From the NCBI GenBank assembly GCA_002377605.1, contig DFQD01000107.1, forward strand, positions 1 through 7,653: 7,653 nt of DNA, written 5' to 3'. Origin of the DNA: Gammaproteobacteria bacterium UBA3498 (GTDB lineage Bacteria; Pseudomonadota; Gammaproteobacteria; Pseudomonadales; Pseudohongiellaceae). Under the pieces are notes generated by a model. The model made no database searches and was not told the DNA's origin. It saw only the letters and a program-made list of their open reading frames with translations. This document shows, in pieces, positions 1 through 6,544 of this stretch. The position numbers and the translations under genes were made by a program. Every line of letters begins with the position of its first letter. The stretch's first letter is position 1.

Positions 1-194
1 CCTGCCGCTTTTACTTGACCAATAGATTTAGATTTTGAATTCCGCTCTTTCTGTAAAGCTTCAGTATCTAATTGCAGCTCTTTACGTTGTCTATCGAGAA
101 CGTTGAGCTTTGCTACATCGAGTTCGAATTTCTTAATCCGAAGTTTTTCTGCAATCGCCTCAGGTTCAGCTCGAATCCATTTCGGATCTAACAT
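1..194 (-). CDS. serS: Seryl-tRNA synthetase, N-terminal part (cut by window edge)
   Basis: Cytoplasmic class II aminoacyl-tRNA synthetase that charges tRNA-Ser (and tRNA-Sec where present) with serine. Only the first 64 codons are in the window. The protein opens MLDPKWIRAEPEAIAEKL and continues with an alternating charged/hydrophobic stretch ending in RNSKSKSIGQ (residues 51-60). This matches the start of the SerS N-terminal domain, whose long antiparallel coiled coil grips the tRNA variable arm; the catalytic domain lies outside the window. The ATG at 194 has a good Shine-Dalgarno sequence, AGGAA on the minus strand at 205-201, six bases upstream. It sits 18 bases after crcB with no terminator between, so it is probably the last or a late gene of the ftsK-lolA-crcB-serS unit. 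Identification rests on the conserved N-terminus only, but that segment is characteristic. Confidence 0.93.
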   Translation of the reverse strand, partial: MLDPKWIRAEPEAIAEKLRIKKFELDVAKLNVLDRQRKELQLDTEALQKERNSKSKSIGQVKAA

Positions 195-212
195 TGTTAA
201 TTCCTATCGTTT

Positions 213-590
213 TTAAAGCACTACCCTGGTTAATTGAATTCCGGCATAGGCCGCGAACAGGCAGGCTATTACGCTACTGAATATGTAAAAAAGTGCGGTA
301 TTGTAGTGGCCTTGCTGAAACAACAAAAGGGTATCAAGTGAAAATGCTGAAAAGGTAGTCATAGCACCTAGAAAGCCGATTACTAATAATGGTCTCCATT
401 CGTGCGCCAGCTCAAGTTTTTCAGCAAATATGACAAATAAAACGCCAATTAAAAAGCTACCGAGCAAATTTACGCTAAATGTACCAAGGGGAAACCCCGT
501 CCCATTGACTTTCTCCATGGATTCGCTTACCCAATATCGAGAAATGGCACCAAAAGCTCCCCCTATGGCAATTGCGAGATAAGTATTCAT
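213..590 (-). CDS. crcB: Fluoride ion channel/exporter CrcB (FluC)
   Basis: Small inner-membrane protein of 125 residues that acts as a dual-topology dimeric fluoride channel and protects the cell from cytoplasmic fluoride. Four hydrophobic segments are visible at about 3-20, 35-57, 68-91 and 99-120. Family signatures are GGAFGAISRYW (10-20), FPLGTFSVNLLGS (33-45, with the conserved pore Asn41) and GFLGAMTTFSAF (72-83). The last holds the Gly and Thr of the central sodium site and the phenylalanines (80, 83) of the fluoride pathway. I chose the ATG at 590 because AGGA lies six bases upstream (600-597) and the protein then starts as family members do. An in-frame TTG at 608 would add six residues and overlap the lolA stop. 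It lies 14 bases after lolA and 18 before serS. No fluoride riboswitch-like leader fits in that spacing, so expression probably follows the operon. Confidence 0.95.
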   Translation of the reverse strand: MNTYLAIAIGGAFGAISRYWVSESMEKVNGTGFPLGTFSVNLLGSFLIGVLFVIFAEKLELAHEWRPLLVIGFLGAMTTFSAFSLDTLLLFQQGHYNTALFYIFSSVIACLFAAYAGIQLTRVVL

Positions 591-604
591 GGCATGTCCT
601 AACT

Positions 605-1231
605 TCAATTAGTTGCGTTATCAATAACATCTATACCTTCGGGTGGTTCGAATACGAATAAACTGTCTGCTAGCAAGTGATTCTTCTCTAAATTCTGAAA
701 ATGCCAAACAGTTTGCTCACCATTCTTATTATCAAGATGGATCATGTCGAGATTTGAGGCGATAAAACTAATAGTAATCTGCTCGTAAACGCTATTCTCA
801 TCAATAGGTGTTAATTCGAATTCGGAAGACTCATCGTCACTGTTAAGCTGCACCATATACTCTTCTGCGATATTTCCAGTTTGGCCATTCAATAGTTGCG
901 CAGCTAACTCCGATTCGCTGTTGTCCCAGTCTTCGATCACAACCTGTTCAAGATCCGGTTGGTAGTTCCAAAGGTATGTGCCATCGGTAACAATCAATTC
1001 TGGAAAGGGGTCGATAGTTTCCCAATAGAATCCATCTGGCTTTTTGAGATGCATCTGGATCTCACTCTCTTCCAAAACTCCCCCGTCACTTTCAATAATT
1101 AGTTGCAAAACCGTTGCGGACATCGTATCGATATCTTCTAGTAAAACATCAAGTTCATTGATAGCCGGATTCTGTCCAAATGTTGATGAGAAAACAGCTA
1201 GGGTAACGATTGTTGCTACAATTCGTGGCAT
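605..1231 (-). CDS. lolA: Outer-membrane lipoprotein carrier protein LolA
   Basis: Periplasmic chaperone that takes lipoproteins released by the LolCDE ABC transporter and passes them to LolB at the outer membrane. The 208-residue length is normal for the family. The N-terminus (MPRIVATIVTLAVFSSTFG) is a short signal peptide with one Arg and a hydrophobic core, probably cleaved near residues 19-23. The mature part shows the LolA pattern: INELDVLLEDIDTMSATVLQ (24-43), KPDGFYWE (64-71), LIVTDGTYLWNYQPDLEQV (79-97, the most diagnostic block) and a late WHFQN...FVFEPPEGIDVID stretch (176-204). The carrier is unusually acidic (many Asp and Glu). The start follows a weak GAGAG four bases upstream. 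It lies 20 bases downstream of ftsK, the common ftsK-lolA pairing in gammaproteobacteria. The gene rarA, which usually follows lolA, is absent here. Confidence 0.93.
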   Translation of the reverse strand: MPRIVATIVTLAVFSSTFGQNPAINELDVLLEDIDTMSATVLQLIIESDGGVLEESEIQMHLKKPDGFYWETIDPFPELIVTDGTYLWNYQPDLEQVVIEDWDNSESELAAQLLNGQTGNIAEEYMVQLNSDDESSEFELTPIDENSVYEQITISFIASNLDMIHLDNKNGEQTVWHFQNLEKNHLLADSLFVFEPPEGIDVIDNATN

Positions 1232-1251
1232 AGCGCTCTCTTTTTAAATGG

Positions 1252-3582
1252 TTAATCGCGGGGCGGTGGAGGCGCGATTACTTCTCGGGAGCCATTACTG
1301 CTCATTTCTGACACTACCCCCGCGGCTTCCATTGATTCTATCATGCGCGCAGCTCGGTTATAGCCAATGCGGAGCTTACGCTGTACTGCGGAGATAGATG
1401 CTTTTCGAGATTCTGTTACAAATTTAACCGCTTCATCGTAAAGTGCATCGCCATCCTCGCTGTCTTCTGTACTCGGTGCGCCAAAAGAACCTGGTTCTAA
1501 TTCATCAGTACTTTGAGTGACCGAATCTATATAGATTGGTTCGCCACGCTTTTTCCAGTCGGCCACAACCCGATGGACTTCTTCATCACTGACGAATGCG
1601 CCGTGGACACGAGTTGGAACTCCGCCGCCTGGTGGAAGTAACAACATATCACCGTGACCTAGCAATTGTTCGGCCCCACCCTCTCCCAGTATGGTTCTCG
1701 AATCTACCTTTGATTGCACCATGAATGATAGCCGAGTTGGTACATTGGCTTTAATTAACCCAGTTAATACATCTACTGATGGTCTTTGTGTTGCCAGAAT
1801 TAAATGGATACCTGCTGCACGTGCCTTTTGGGCGATTCTCGCAATTAGTTCTTCAACTTTTTTGCCAACAACCATCATCATGTCGGCTAGCTCGTCGACA
1901 ATCACCACAATGCATGGCAGTGGTTCGAGTAGAGGTGGTGATTGTTCTTCTTCTAGCAACATAGGGTCTGGTTGCCAGGTAGGATCGGTTAGGGGTTTGC
2001 CAATCTTCTTCGCATCATTGATTTTTCTATTAAATCCAGCCAGATTACGTACACCTAGGGCTGACATAAGCTTATAGCGTCGTTCCATTTCAACTACGCA
2101 CCAACGCAAACCGTTAGCAGCATCTCTCATATCGGTGATAACTGGAGTTAGTAGGTGAGGAATACCGTCGTACACAGACAGTTCTAACATTTTCGGATCA
2201 ATCATAATCATACGCACATGTTCTGGCGTTGACTTGAAGAGCAAGCTGAGAATCATCGCGTTAATTCCAACGGACTTACCGGAGCCGGTAGTTCCAGCAA
2301 CCAACAGATGCGGCATCTTCGCTAAATCAACTATTACCGGTTTGCCGACGATGTCGTGCCCGAGAGCCATAGATAATGTGGAGCCCGCGAGATCAAAATC
2401 TGAAGAAGATAGAACTTGACTCAGCTGAATTATTTCTCTCTTTTCATTAGGGATTTCGATACCTATAACTGTTTTTCCGGGTATTACTTCGACAACACGC
2501 ACTGAAACGACCGCCAGTGACCGAGCCAAATCTTTAGCTAAGTTGCTAATGCGGCTGACTTTAACGCCAGGAGCCGGTTGAACTTCAAAACGTGTAATAA
2601 CCGGCCCAGGATTTACTGCGGTAACTTCAATTTCAATACCAAAGTCTTTGAGTTTCAGCTCTAGTAACTTTGACATAGCTTCCAATGACCCTTTGGAGAA
2701 ACTTGCTTCATAGCTCTCCTGCCATGCATCTAGGAGTCCAATAGCTGGAAGTTCTTTGACCGATGATGCAGCGAACAGAGTTCCCTGTCGTTCCTTCTCA
2801 ACCCGGGGGCTTTTGCTAACCTTTTTCTTCGCTGGCACCTTAATCGTTGGTGGAATTCGTTTCCTTTCCTTTTCGATATGAATATCTAATACTTTCTTAC
2901 GAGACTCTAATCTTTCCTTTGTTTCTATTTCCTGTTTCTTTTGCTCAACCCATTTCTGTGTCTTAGTAACAATCCAAGAGCTAAACGCAATAGTCCACTC
3001 CCCTAATTTATCAATCACCGACAACCATGAGATCGTAGCTGTTATTGTTAGTCCAAATAGAAATATAGCGGATAGCAATAAAGTAGTACCTAAAATTGCC
3101 AGTACCGGAACACTTAAATCCGCGACTAAAGAACCGACGACCCCACCGGCAAGATAGGGAACACCTTCGCCAATTTCAAAATGCAGAGTAGAAAGACCAC
3201 AAGCAGAAACTATCAAGAGGAAGAAACTCAGGGATTTTAAGCCAAACATTGCCCAAGAGAATTCTGATTCCAGTTCAGTTTCACGGAATGAGGTATAGAC
3301 TTTATAGGCCAGTAAAGCTGGAAAACTGTATGCTAGATAGCCGAGTAAGTGGAGCAGGATGTCCGCTGTCCAGGCACCATAAATACCTACCGCATTACTA
3401 ACAACATCTCCGCTACCGGTTGTTGTGAATCCTGGGTCATTAGGTGAATAGCTCACCAAGGCAATTAACAGAAATAGAGCAAGTAAAAAATATACTATAA
3501 GCGCACCTTCCCGCACCAAACGCTGCATGAGCGAACCCACTTCAGTTTGCTGATTCGATTTTGACACCGCCGTATTTCTCAT
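1252..3582 (-). CDS. ftsK: DNA translocase FtsK (septal chromosome segregation ATPase)
   Basis: Inner-membrane, septum-located DNA pump that moves chromosome ends apart and activates XerCD recombination at dif. It has 776 residues. The N-terminal membrane domain has hydrophobic segments at about 26-45, 74-94, 113-132 and 141-183 (the last long enough for two passes). A short charged linker at about 205-275 is rich in Lys, Arg and Glu. The motor follows: an alpha/beta region (about 300-420), Walker A AGTTGSGKS (429-437), Walker B CIVVIVDELADM (557-568, Asp563-Glu564) and ATQRPSVDVLTG (597-608). The C-terminal gamma winged helix (about 713-770) carries GYNRAARMIESMEAAGVVS, which reads KOPS-type polar DNA signals. 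The protein is much shorter than the 1329-residue E. coli FtsK because of the linker, but near the usual length for Pseudomonas relatives. The ATG at 3582 lacks a clear Shine-Dalgarno sequence and follows a run of eight A. First gene of the minus-strand unit. Confidence 0.97.
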   Translation of the reverse strand: MRNTAVSKSNQQTEVGSLMQRLVREGALIVYFLLALFLLIALVSYSPNDPGFTTTGSGDVVSNAVGIYGAWTADILLHLLGYLAYSFPALLAYKVYTSFRETELESEFSWAMFGLKSLSFFLLIVSACGLSTLHFEIGEGVPYLAGGVVGSLVADLSVPVLAILGTTLLLSAIFLFGLTITATISWLSVIDKLGEWTIAFSSWIVTKTQKWVEQKKQEIETKERLESRKKVLDIHIEKERKRIPPTIKVPAKKKVSKSPRVEKERQGTLFAASSVKELPAIGLLDAWQESYEASFSKGSLEAMSKLLELKLKDFGIEIEVTAVNPGPVITRFEVQPAPGVKVSRISNLAKDLARSLAVVSVRVVEVIPGKTVIGIEIPNEKREIIQLSQVLSSSDFDLAGSTLSMALGHDIVGKPVIVDLAKMPHLLVAGTTGSGKSVGINAMILSLLFKSTPEHVRMIMIDPKMLELSVYDGIPHLLTPVITDMRDAANGLRWCVVEMERRYKLMSALGVRNLAGFNRKINDAKKIGKPLTDPTWQPDPMLLEEEQSPPLLEPLPCIVVIVDELADMMMVVGKKVEELIARIAQKARAAGIHLILATQRPSVDVLTGLIKANVPTRLSFMVQSKVDSRTILGEGGAEQLLGHGDMLLLPPGGGVPTRVHGAFVSDEEVHRVVADWKKRGEPIYIDSVTQSTDELEPGSFGAPSTEDSEDGDALYDEAVKFVTESRKASISAVQRKLRIGYNRAARMIESMEAAGVVSEMSSNGSREVIAPPPPRD

Positions 3583-3837
3583 TTTTTTTCAGACATTTGC
3601 AGAATTTTTGTTAGAACCTTTCTAGGATTGTTGGATGCTGCCTTAAGGAATTCGTTCCGGATATCTCCTGATCCCTAAATCTGTTCTTAGGTTATCGGGC
3701 GTTGAGGGAAGAAAATAAGGGGTTAATAGCGAATAATCTTACTTAAATCAGTAGAATAGCGCGTGAGATTTATATCTTGGCAATTGCCATAACATAGAGG
3801 AAAGGGAGAATTTTTATCCCGTGAAGGAAATATTTTT
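3583..3837. promoter_or_regulatory. Divergent intergenic region between ftsK and trxB
   Basis: This 255-base noncoding stretch must hold the start signals for both the leftward ftsK unit and the rightward trxB unit. I see no open frame of note in it. On the plus strand TAGAAT (3752-3757) matches the sigma-70 -10 box at five of six positions, but no good -35 lies 16-18 bases upstream; TTGCCA (3784-3789) is a possible but poorly paired -35. No convincing sigma-70 pair is visible for ftsK. A LexA box of the CTGT-N8-ACAG type, known at E. coli ftsK, is not present. A perfect 12-base palindrome lies at 3778-3789. The trxB Shine-Dalgarno AAGGAA is at 3824-3829, eight bases before its ATG. That both promoters are here is inferred from gene layout. 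Confidence 0.6.
3778..3789. promoter_or_regulatory. Perfect 12-base palindrome upstream of trxB (possible operator)
   Basis: TGGCAATTGCCA reads the same on both strands and lies 48 bases before the trxB start in otherwise AT-rich, non-repetitive DNA. Its position would suit an operator or an element near the transcription start. It does not match an operator I recognise with certainty. As RNA it would give only a short stem with a tight loop and has no following T-run, so it is not a terminator. Confidence 0.35.
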
Positions 3838-4785
3838 ATGCGTGAAGTACAACACCATCGTCTAATCATTCTCGGCTCAGGGCCCGCAGGTTATACGGCA
3901 GCAGTATATGCTGCTCGTGCTAATTTAGATCCTGTAGTTATTACAGGGCTAGTAGCTGGAGGCCAATTGACAACTACTACTGACGTAGACAACTGGCCAG
4001 GTGATGTTGAGGGACTACAAGGCCCAGATTTAATGCAACGAATGAAAAATCATGCAGAACGATTTGAAACTAAAGTTATTTTTGATCATATCAACGAAGT
4101 AGATCTAAGCAGTCGTCCATTTAAATTACAAGGCGATGGCGGTGAATATAGCTGTGACGCCTTAATTATTGCCACAGGTGCTTCGGCCCAGTATCTCGGG
4201 CTTGAATCAGAGCAAGCATTTATGGGCAAAGGTGTAAGTGCATGCGCTACTTGTGATGGTTTCTTCTACCGTAATAAGCCGGTTGCCGTAATTGGTGGCG
4301 GTAATACTGCTGTGGAAGAAGCGCTTTATCTTTCCAATATTTGTTCTCATGTGACCTTAGTTCATCGTAGAGATGCCCTACGCGCCGAAAAGATCTTGCA
4401 GAAGAAACTATTCGAGCGTGTTGATGAAGGCAAAGTTACAATCGCTTGGGATCATACACTGGACGAAGTGCTGGGAGACGACATGGGTGTCGTTGGTATT
4501 AACATCAAGCATGTGCGAAATGAAGAGCTAAAAAAGGTCGATGTCGATGGGGTATTTATTGCCATTGGACATATTCCGAACTCTGATATTTTTGAAAATC
4601 AGTTGCAAATGAAGAATGGTTACGTTGTCGTAAACACTGGCTTGACTGGCAATGCCACCGAGACGTCTGTACCTGGAGTATTTGCTGCAGGCGATATCGC
4701 TGACCAAATATACCGTCAAGCCGTAACTAGCGCCGGTTTTGGTTGTATGGCGGCCTTGGACGCTGAGAAATTTTTGGATGAATAG
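3838..4785 (+). CDS. trxB: Thioredoxin reductase (NADPH)
   Basis: Cytoplasmic FAD flavoenzyme that passes electrons from NADPH to thioredoxin, supporting ribonucleotide reductase, methionine sulfoxide reductases and general thiol balance. The 315 residues match the low-molecular-weight bacterial type. Visible motifs are the FAD dinucleotide fold GSGPAG (13-18), the redox-active pair in CATC (136-139), the NADPH fold GGGNTA (153-158), the HRRDALRA segment (176-183) that binds the NADPH phosphate, and the C-terminal FAD block GDIADQIYRQAVTSAGFGC (285-303). The start is supported by AAGGAA eight bases upstream and by the family-typical lead-in to the FAD motif. It begins the rightward unit and ends 10 bases before aat. 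In E. coli trxB and aat are also close but separated by cydDC; here they are adjacent. Confidence 0.97.
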   Translation: MREVQHHRLIILGSGPAGYTAAVYAARANLDPVVITGLVAGGQLTTTTDVDNWPGDVEGLQGPDLMQRMKNHAERFETKVIFDHINEVDLSSRPFKLQGDGGEYSCDALIIATGASAQYLGLESEQAFMGKGVSACATCDGFFYRNKPVAVIGGGNTAVEEALYLSNICSHVTLVHRRDALRAEKILQKKLFERVDEGKVTIAWDHTLDEVLGDDMGVVGINIKHVRNEELKKVDVDGVFIAIGHIPNSDIFENQLQMKNGYVVVNTGLTGNATETSVPGVFAAGDIADQIYRQAVTSAGFGCMAALDAEKFLDE

Positions 4786-4795
4786 ATATTAATTC

Positions 4796-5509
4796 ATGCC
4801 CGTACCATGGTTAGAGCCGGAAGACATAAGATTTCCGCCGATTGAACTGGCACTTGAAGAACCCAATGGGCTCCTAGCTGCTGGAGGAAGCTTAAATCCA
4901 CAATGGCTGTTATGTGCCTATGGCCAAGGAATATTCCCCTGGTACGAAACCGGTCAACCGATACTTTGGTGGTCACCTGACCCCCGCTTGATACTTACTC
5001 CTAGGCTTTTAAAGGTATCACGCAGCCTTAAAAAACTTATAAAAAAACGAAGCTACGAAATCACTTTAGATATTGCATTCTCAGAAGTAGTTCAGAATTG
5101 CGCTGATTCACGACGCGAAGGTGCTGGAACTTGGATTACAGACGAAATGCAAACAGCTTATTCGAGCTTGCATGAAAAAGGATATGCCCACTCCGTTGAG
5201 GTCTGGGCTGGCGACGATCTGGTAGGCGGACTATACGGCGTAGCCCTAGGCAAGGTGTTCTTTGGTGAATCCATGTTTAGTAAGGAAGACAACACCTCTA
5301 AGCTAGCTCTGGTTTATTTGATTAGGCAAATCAGTAGGTGGGGTTTTGAACTTATCGATTGCCAGATATCAAGCGATCATCTGTTTACTCTCGGCGCAAT
5401 AGAAATAAGCCGTTCTGAATTTCTACAAGATTTAAACAACCTGTTGCAGTTTAAAGATAAGATAGGGAAATGGTCATTCGATGCGGATATAGTTGCTTAT
5501 GACGATTAA
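4796..5509 (+). CDS. aat: Leucyl/phenylalanyl-tRNA--protein transferase
   Basis: Cytoplasmic enzyme of the N-end rule pathway. It transfers Leu or Phe from aminoacyl-tRNA to proteins with N-terminal Lys or Arg, making them substrates for ClpS-ClpAP. It has 237 residues, the normal size. Recognisable blocks are PWLEPEDIRFPP (4-15), EPNGLLAAGGSL (22-33), YGQGIFPWYETGQPILWWSP (42-61), GTWITDEM (111-118), HSVEVW (132-137), GGLYGVALGKVFFGESMFS (144-162) and LIDCQ (186-190), whose Asp188 corresponds to the Asp implicated in catalysis in the E. coli enzyme. The loop before GTWIT reads RREGAG and is about one residue shorter than I recall for most relatives. The ATG has no good Shine-Dalgarno (nearest GGA is 17 bases away inside the trxB end), so translation may be coupled to trxB, 10 bases upstream. 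Its last codons overlap bpt. Confidence 0.95.
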   Translation: MPVPWLEPEDIRFPPIELALEEPNGLLAAGGSLNPQWLLCAYGQGIFPWYETGQPILWWSPDPRLILTPRLLKVSRSLKKLIKKRSYEITLDIAFSEVVQNCADSRREGAGTWITDEMQTAYSSLHEKGYAHSVEVWAGDDLVGGLYGVALGKVFFGESMFSKEDNTSKLALVYLIRQISRWGFELIDCQISSDHLFTLGAIEISRSEFLQDLNNLLQFKDKIGKWSFDADIVAYDD

Positions 5510-6224
5510 CACTAATTCGAAACCAATTAATTCGGTCAGGTTGTTTCAGACATCTCCACACCCCTGTAGCTACAAAGAAAATAAGCGTGCCTCCACTGTT
5601 TTTGTCGATCCAGACCTGGTTATCGATAAGTCACTCAACAGCAAACTCAGTGATCTGGGCTATCGCCGCAGCGGTGCCCATCTTTATCGACCAGACTGTG
5701 AGTTTTGCAACGCTTGCATCTCTTGCCGAATCCCAATTGATCAATTTGCCTTTAGTCAAGCACAACGAAAGATTTGGAGGAAAAATCAAGACTTGAAAGT
5801 TATTGAGAGAAATGACCTCATCTGCGAAGAATCCTTTGCGCTGTATGAGAGCTATATCAACACTCGCCATGCTGATGGCGATATGTATCCAGCAACACCA
5901 GAGCAGTTCGAAGCTTTTATAAAAACTAAGACTGTAGATACACGTTTCTTTTTATTCTACCAAGAAGATCGATTAGTTTCGGTCAGTGTCACTGATATCC
6001 TAGAGCGTGGCGTTTCCGCCGTATATACATTCTTCGATCCTACGGAATCTAAAAGATCACTGGGCATTCATTCAATTCTTCATCAAATATATTTCGCTAA
6101 TGTGCTGAGGCTTCCTTATGTATTCCTAGGTTATTGGATAAAGAATTGTAAAAAAATGGAATATAAGAGCAAATTCAGACCCCTGGAAATGCTCATTGAT
6201 GGTAATTGGATATTGGTAAAATAG
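5499..6224 (+). CDS. bpt: Aspartate/glutamate leucyltransferase (Bpt, Ate-like)
   Basis: Second aminoacyl-transferase of the bacterial N-end rule: it adds Leu from Leu-tRNA to proteins with N-terminal Asp or Glu, giving degrons for ClpS-ClpAP. It is related to eukaryotic ATE1 arginyltransferase. It has 241 residues from the ATG at 5499; an in-frame TTG at 5493 would add two residues. The N-terminal domain has the conserved cysteines HPCSY (21-25) and CEFCNAC (67-73), plus Cys76, and GYRRSGAHLYRPDC (54-67). The C-terminal acetyltransferase-like half shows YINTRHADGDMYPAT (119-133), GVSAVYTFFDP (171-181), SLGIHSILHQI (187-197) and LGYWIKNCKKMEYKSKFRP (210-228), all typical of this family. Its first 11 bases overlap the end of aat, with a weak GGAT 10 bases upstream of the ATG, indicating translational coupling. 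The leucyl rather than arginyl specificity is inferred from the bacterial family. Confidence 0.93.
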   Translation: MTINTNSKPINSVRLFQTSPHPCSYKENKRASTVFVDPDLVIDKSLNSKLSDLGYRRSGAHLYRPDCEFCNACISCRIPIDQFAFSQAQRKIWRKNQDLKVIERNDLICEESFALYESYINTRHADGDMYPATPEQFEAFIKTKTVDTRFFLFYQEDRLVSVSVTDILERGVSAVYTFFDPTESKRSLGIHSILHQIYFANVLRLPYVFLGYWIKNCKKMEYKSKFRPLEMLIDGNWILVK

Positions 6225-6237
6225 TGCTGATCAGCAC
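6224..6237. repeat. Perfect 14-base palindrome at the bpt stop codon
   Basis: GTGCTGATCAGCAC is a perfect palindrome whose first base is the last base of the bpt TAG stop. As RNA it would form a five-pair stem with a GAUC loop. It is followed by AACTACTTTGCTT, which is too poor in consecutive T for a good intrinsic terminator. It may be an operator for infA, a weak attenuator, or an RNA-stability hairpin at the 3' end of the aat-bpt message. Function is inference. Confidence 0.4.
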
Positions 6238-6302
6238 AACTACTTTGCTTCTCGCCTAAATTACGTCACAATGCGGCCGCTGAGTAGCATTAGAGGGTAC
6301 AT
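6225..6302 (+). promoter_or_regulatory. infA leader and probable promoter region
   Basis: The 78 bases between bpt and infA hold the palindrome described at 6224-6237, a NotI-type palindrome GCGGCCGC (6273-6280) and a strong Shine-Dalgarno GAGGG (6293-6297), five bases before the infA ATG. Candidate sigma-70 elements are weak: TTGCTT (6245-6250) with CACAAT (6267-6272) at 16-base spacing. The gap is the longest within the plus-strand genes, and infA usually has its own promoter in gammaproteobacteria, so an independent promoter is likely here but not pinned down. Confidence 0.4.
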
Positions 6303-6521
6303 ATGGCGAAAGAAGATCAAATTGAAATGGAAGGTGAAGTGGTAGATACACTTCCTAATACTATGTTCCGAGTCAAGCTCGAAAACGGACATATCGTGAC
6401 TGCCCATATTTCAGGCAAAATGCGCAAGAATTATATTCGAATTCTAACTGGCGATCAGGTTAGGGTTGAATTAACGCCCTACGACCTAACAAAGGGCCGA
6501 ATCACTTACCGCGCCAGATAA
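6303..6521 (+). CDS. infA: Translation initiation factor IF-1
   Basis: Essential 72-residue OB-fold protein that binds the 30S A site and, with IF-2 and IF-3, guides start-codon selection. The length is exactly that of the family. The sequence shows the highly conserved blocks MAKEDQIEMEGEVVDTLPNT (1-20), MFRVKLENGHIVTAHISGKM (21-40), RKNYIRILTGDQVRVELTPY (41-60) and DLTKGRITYRAR (61-72), with no missing residue. The start is fixed by the strong GAGGG Shine-Dalgarno at 6293-6297. The gene lies downstream of the N-end-rule transferases and faces clpA, an arrangement conserved in E. coli and Pseudomonas relatives. The plus-strand U-run after the downstream hairpin is only three T, so termination of this transcript there is less certain than for clpA. 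Confidence 0.98.
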   Translation: MAKEDQIEMEGEVVDTLPNTMFRVKLENGHIVTAHISGKMRKNYIRILTGDQVRVELTPYDLTKGRITYRAR

Positions 6522-6544
6522 GTTCGCCTAAAATAATCAATTAT

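Noticed and set aside
606..608. TTG as the crcB start, giving a six-residue longer protein
   Set aside because: The ATG at 590 has AGGA at ideal spacing and gives the family-typical N-terminus; the TTG would place the start across the lolA stop without a Shine-Dalgarno.
1691..2077. Open frame of 128 codons on the plus strand inside ftsK
   Set aside because: It lies antisense to the conserved FtsK motor, has low-complexity Ser/Ala-rich sequence, no Shine-Dalgarno and no family resemblance; it is a shadow of the ftsK codon pattern.
3651..3662. GGAA-TTCG-TTCC mini-hairpin in the ftsK/trxB gap
   Set aside because: The stem is only four pairs and no T-run follows, so it is not a terminator; too short to claim as a regulatory structure.
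3740..3753. Imperfect dyad TACTTAAATCAGTA upstream of trxB
   Set aside because: Only the outer four bases and isolated inner positions match; in AT-rich DNA this is expected by chance.
3583..3837. LexA (SOS) box ahead of ftsK, as known in E. coli
   Set aside because: No CTGT-N8-ACAG match is present on either strand of the region.
5631..5870. Open frames on both strands within bpt (minus 5631-5870, plus 5587-5796)
   Set aside because: Both are covered by the conserved Bpt reading frame, which explains the sequence; neither has independent support.
6273..6280. GCGGCCGC 8-base palindrome in the infA leader
   Set aside because: It is a NotI recognition sequence and stands out in AT-rich DNA, but nothing around it suggests function or a cloning junction: the genes on both sides keep their natural order.
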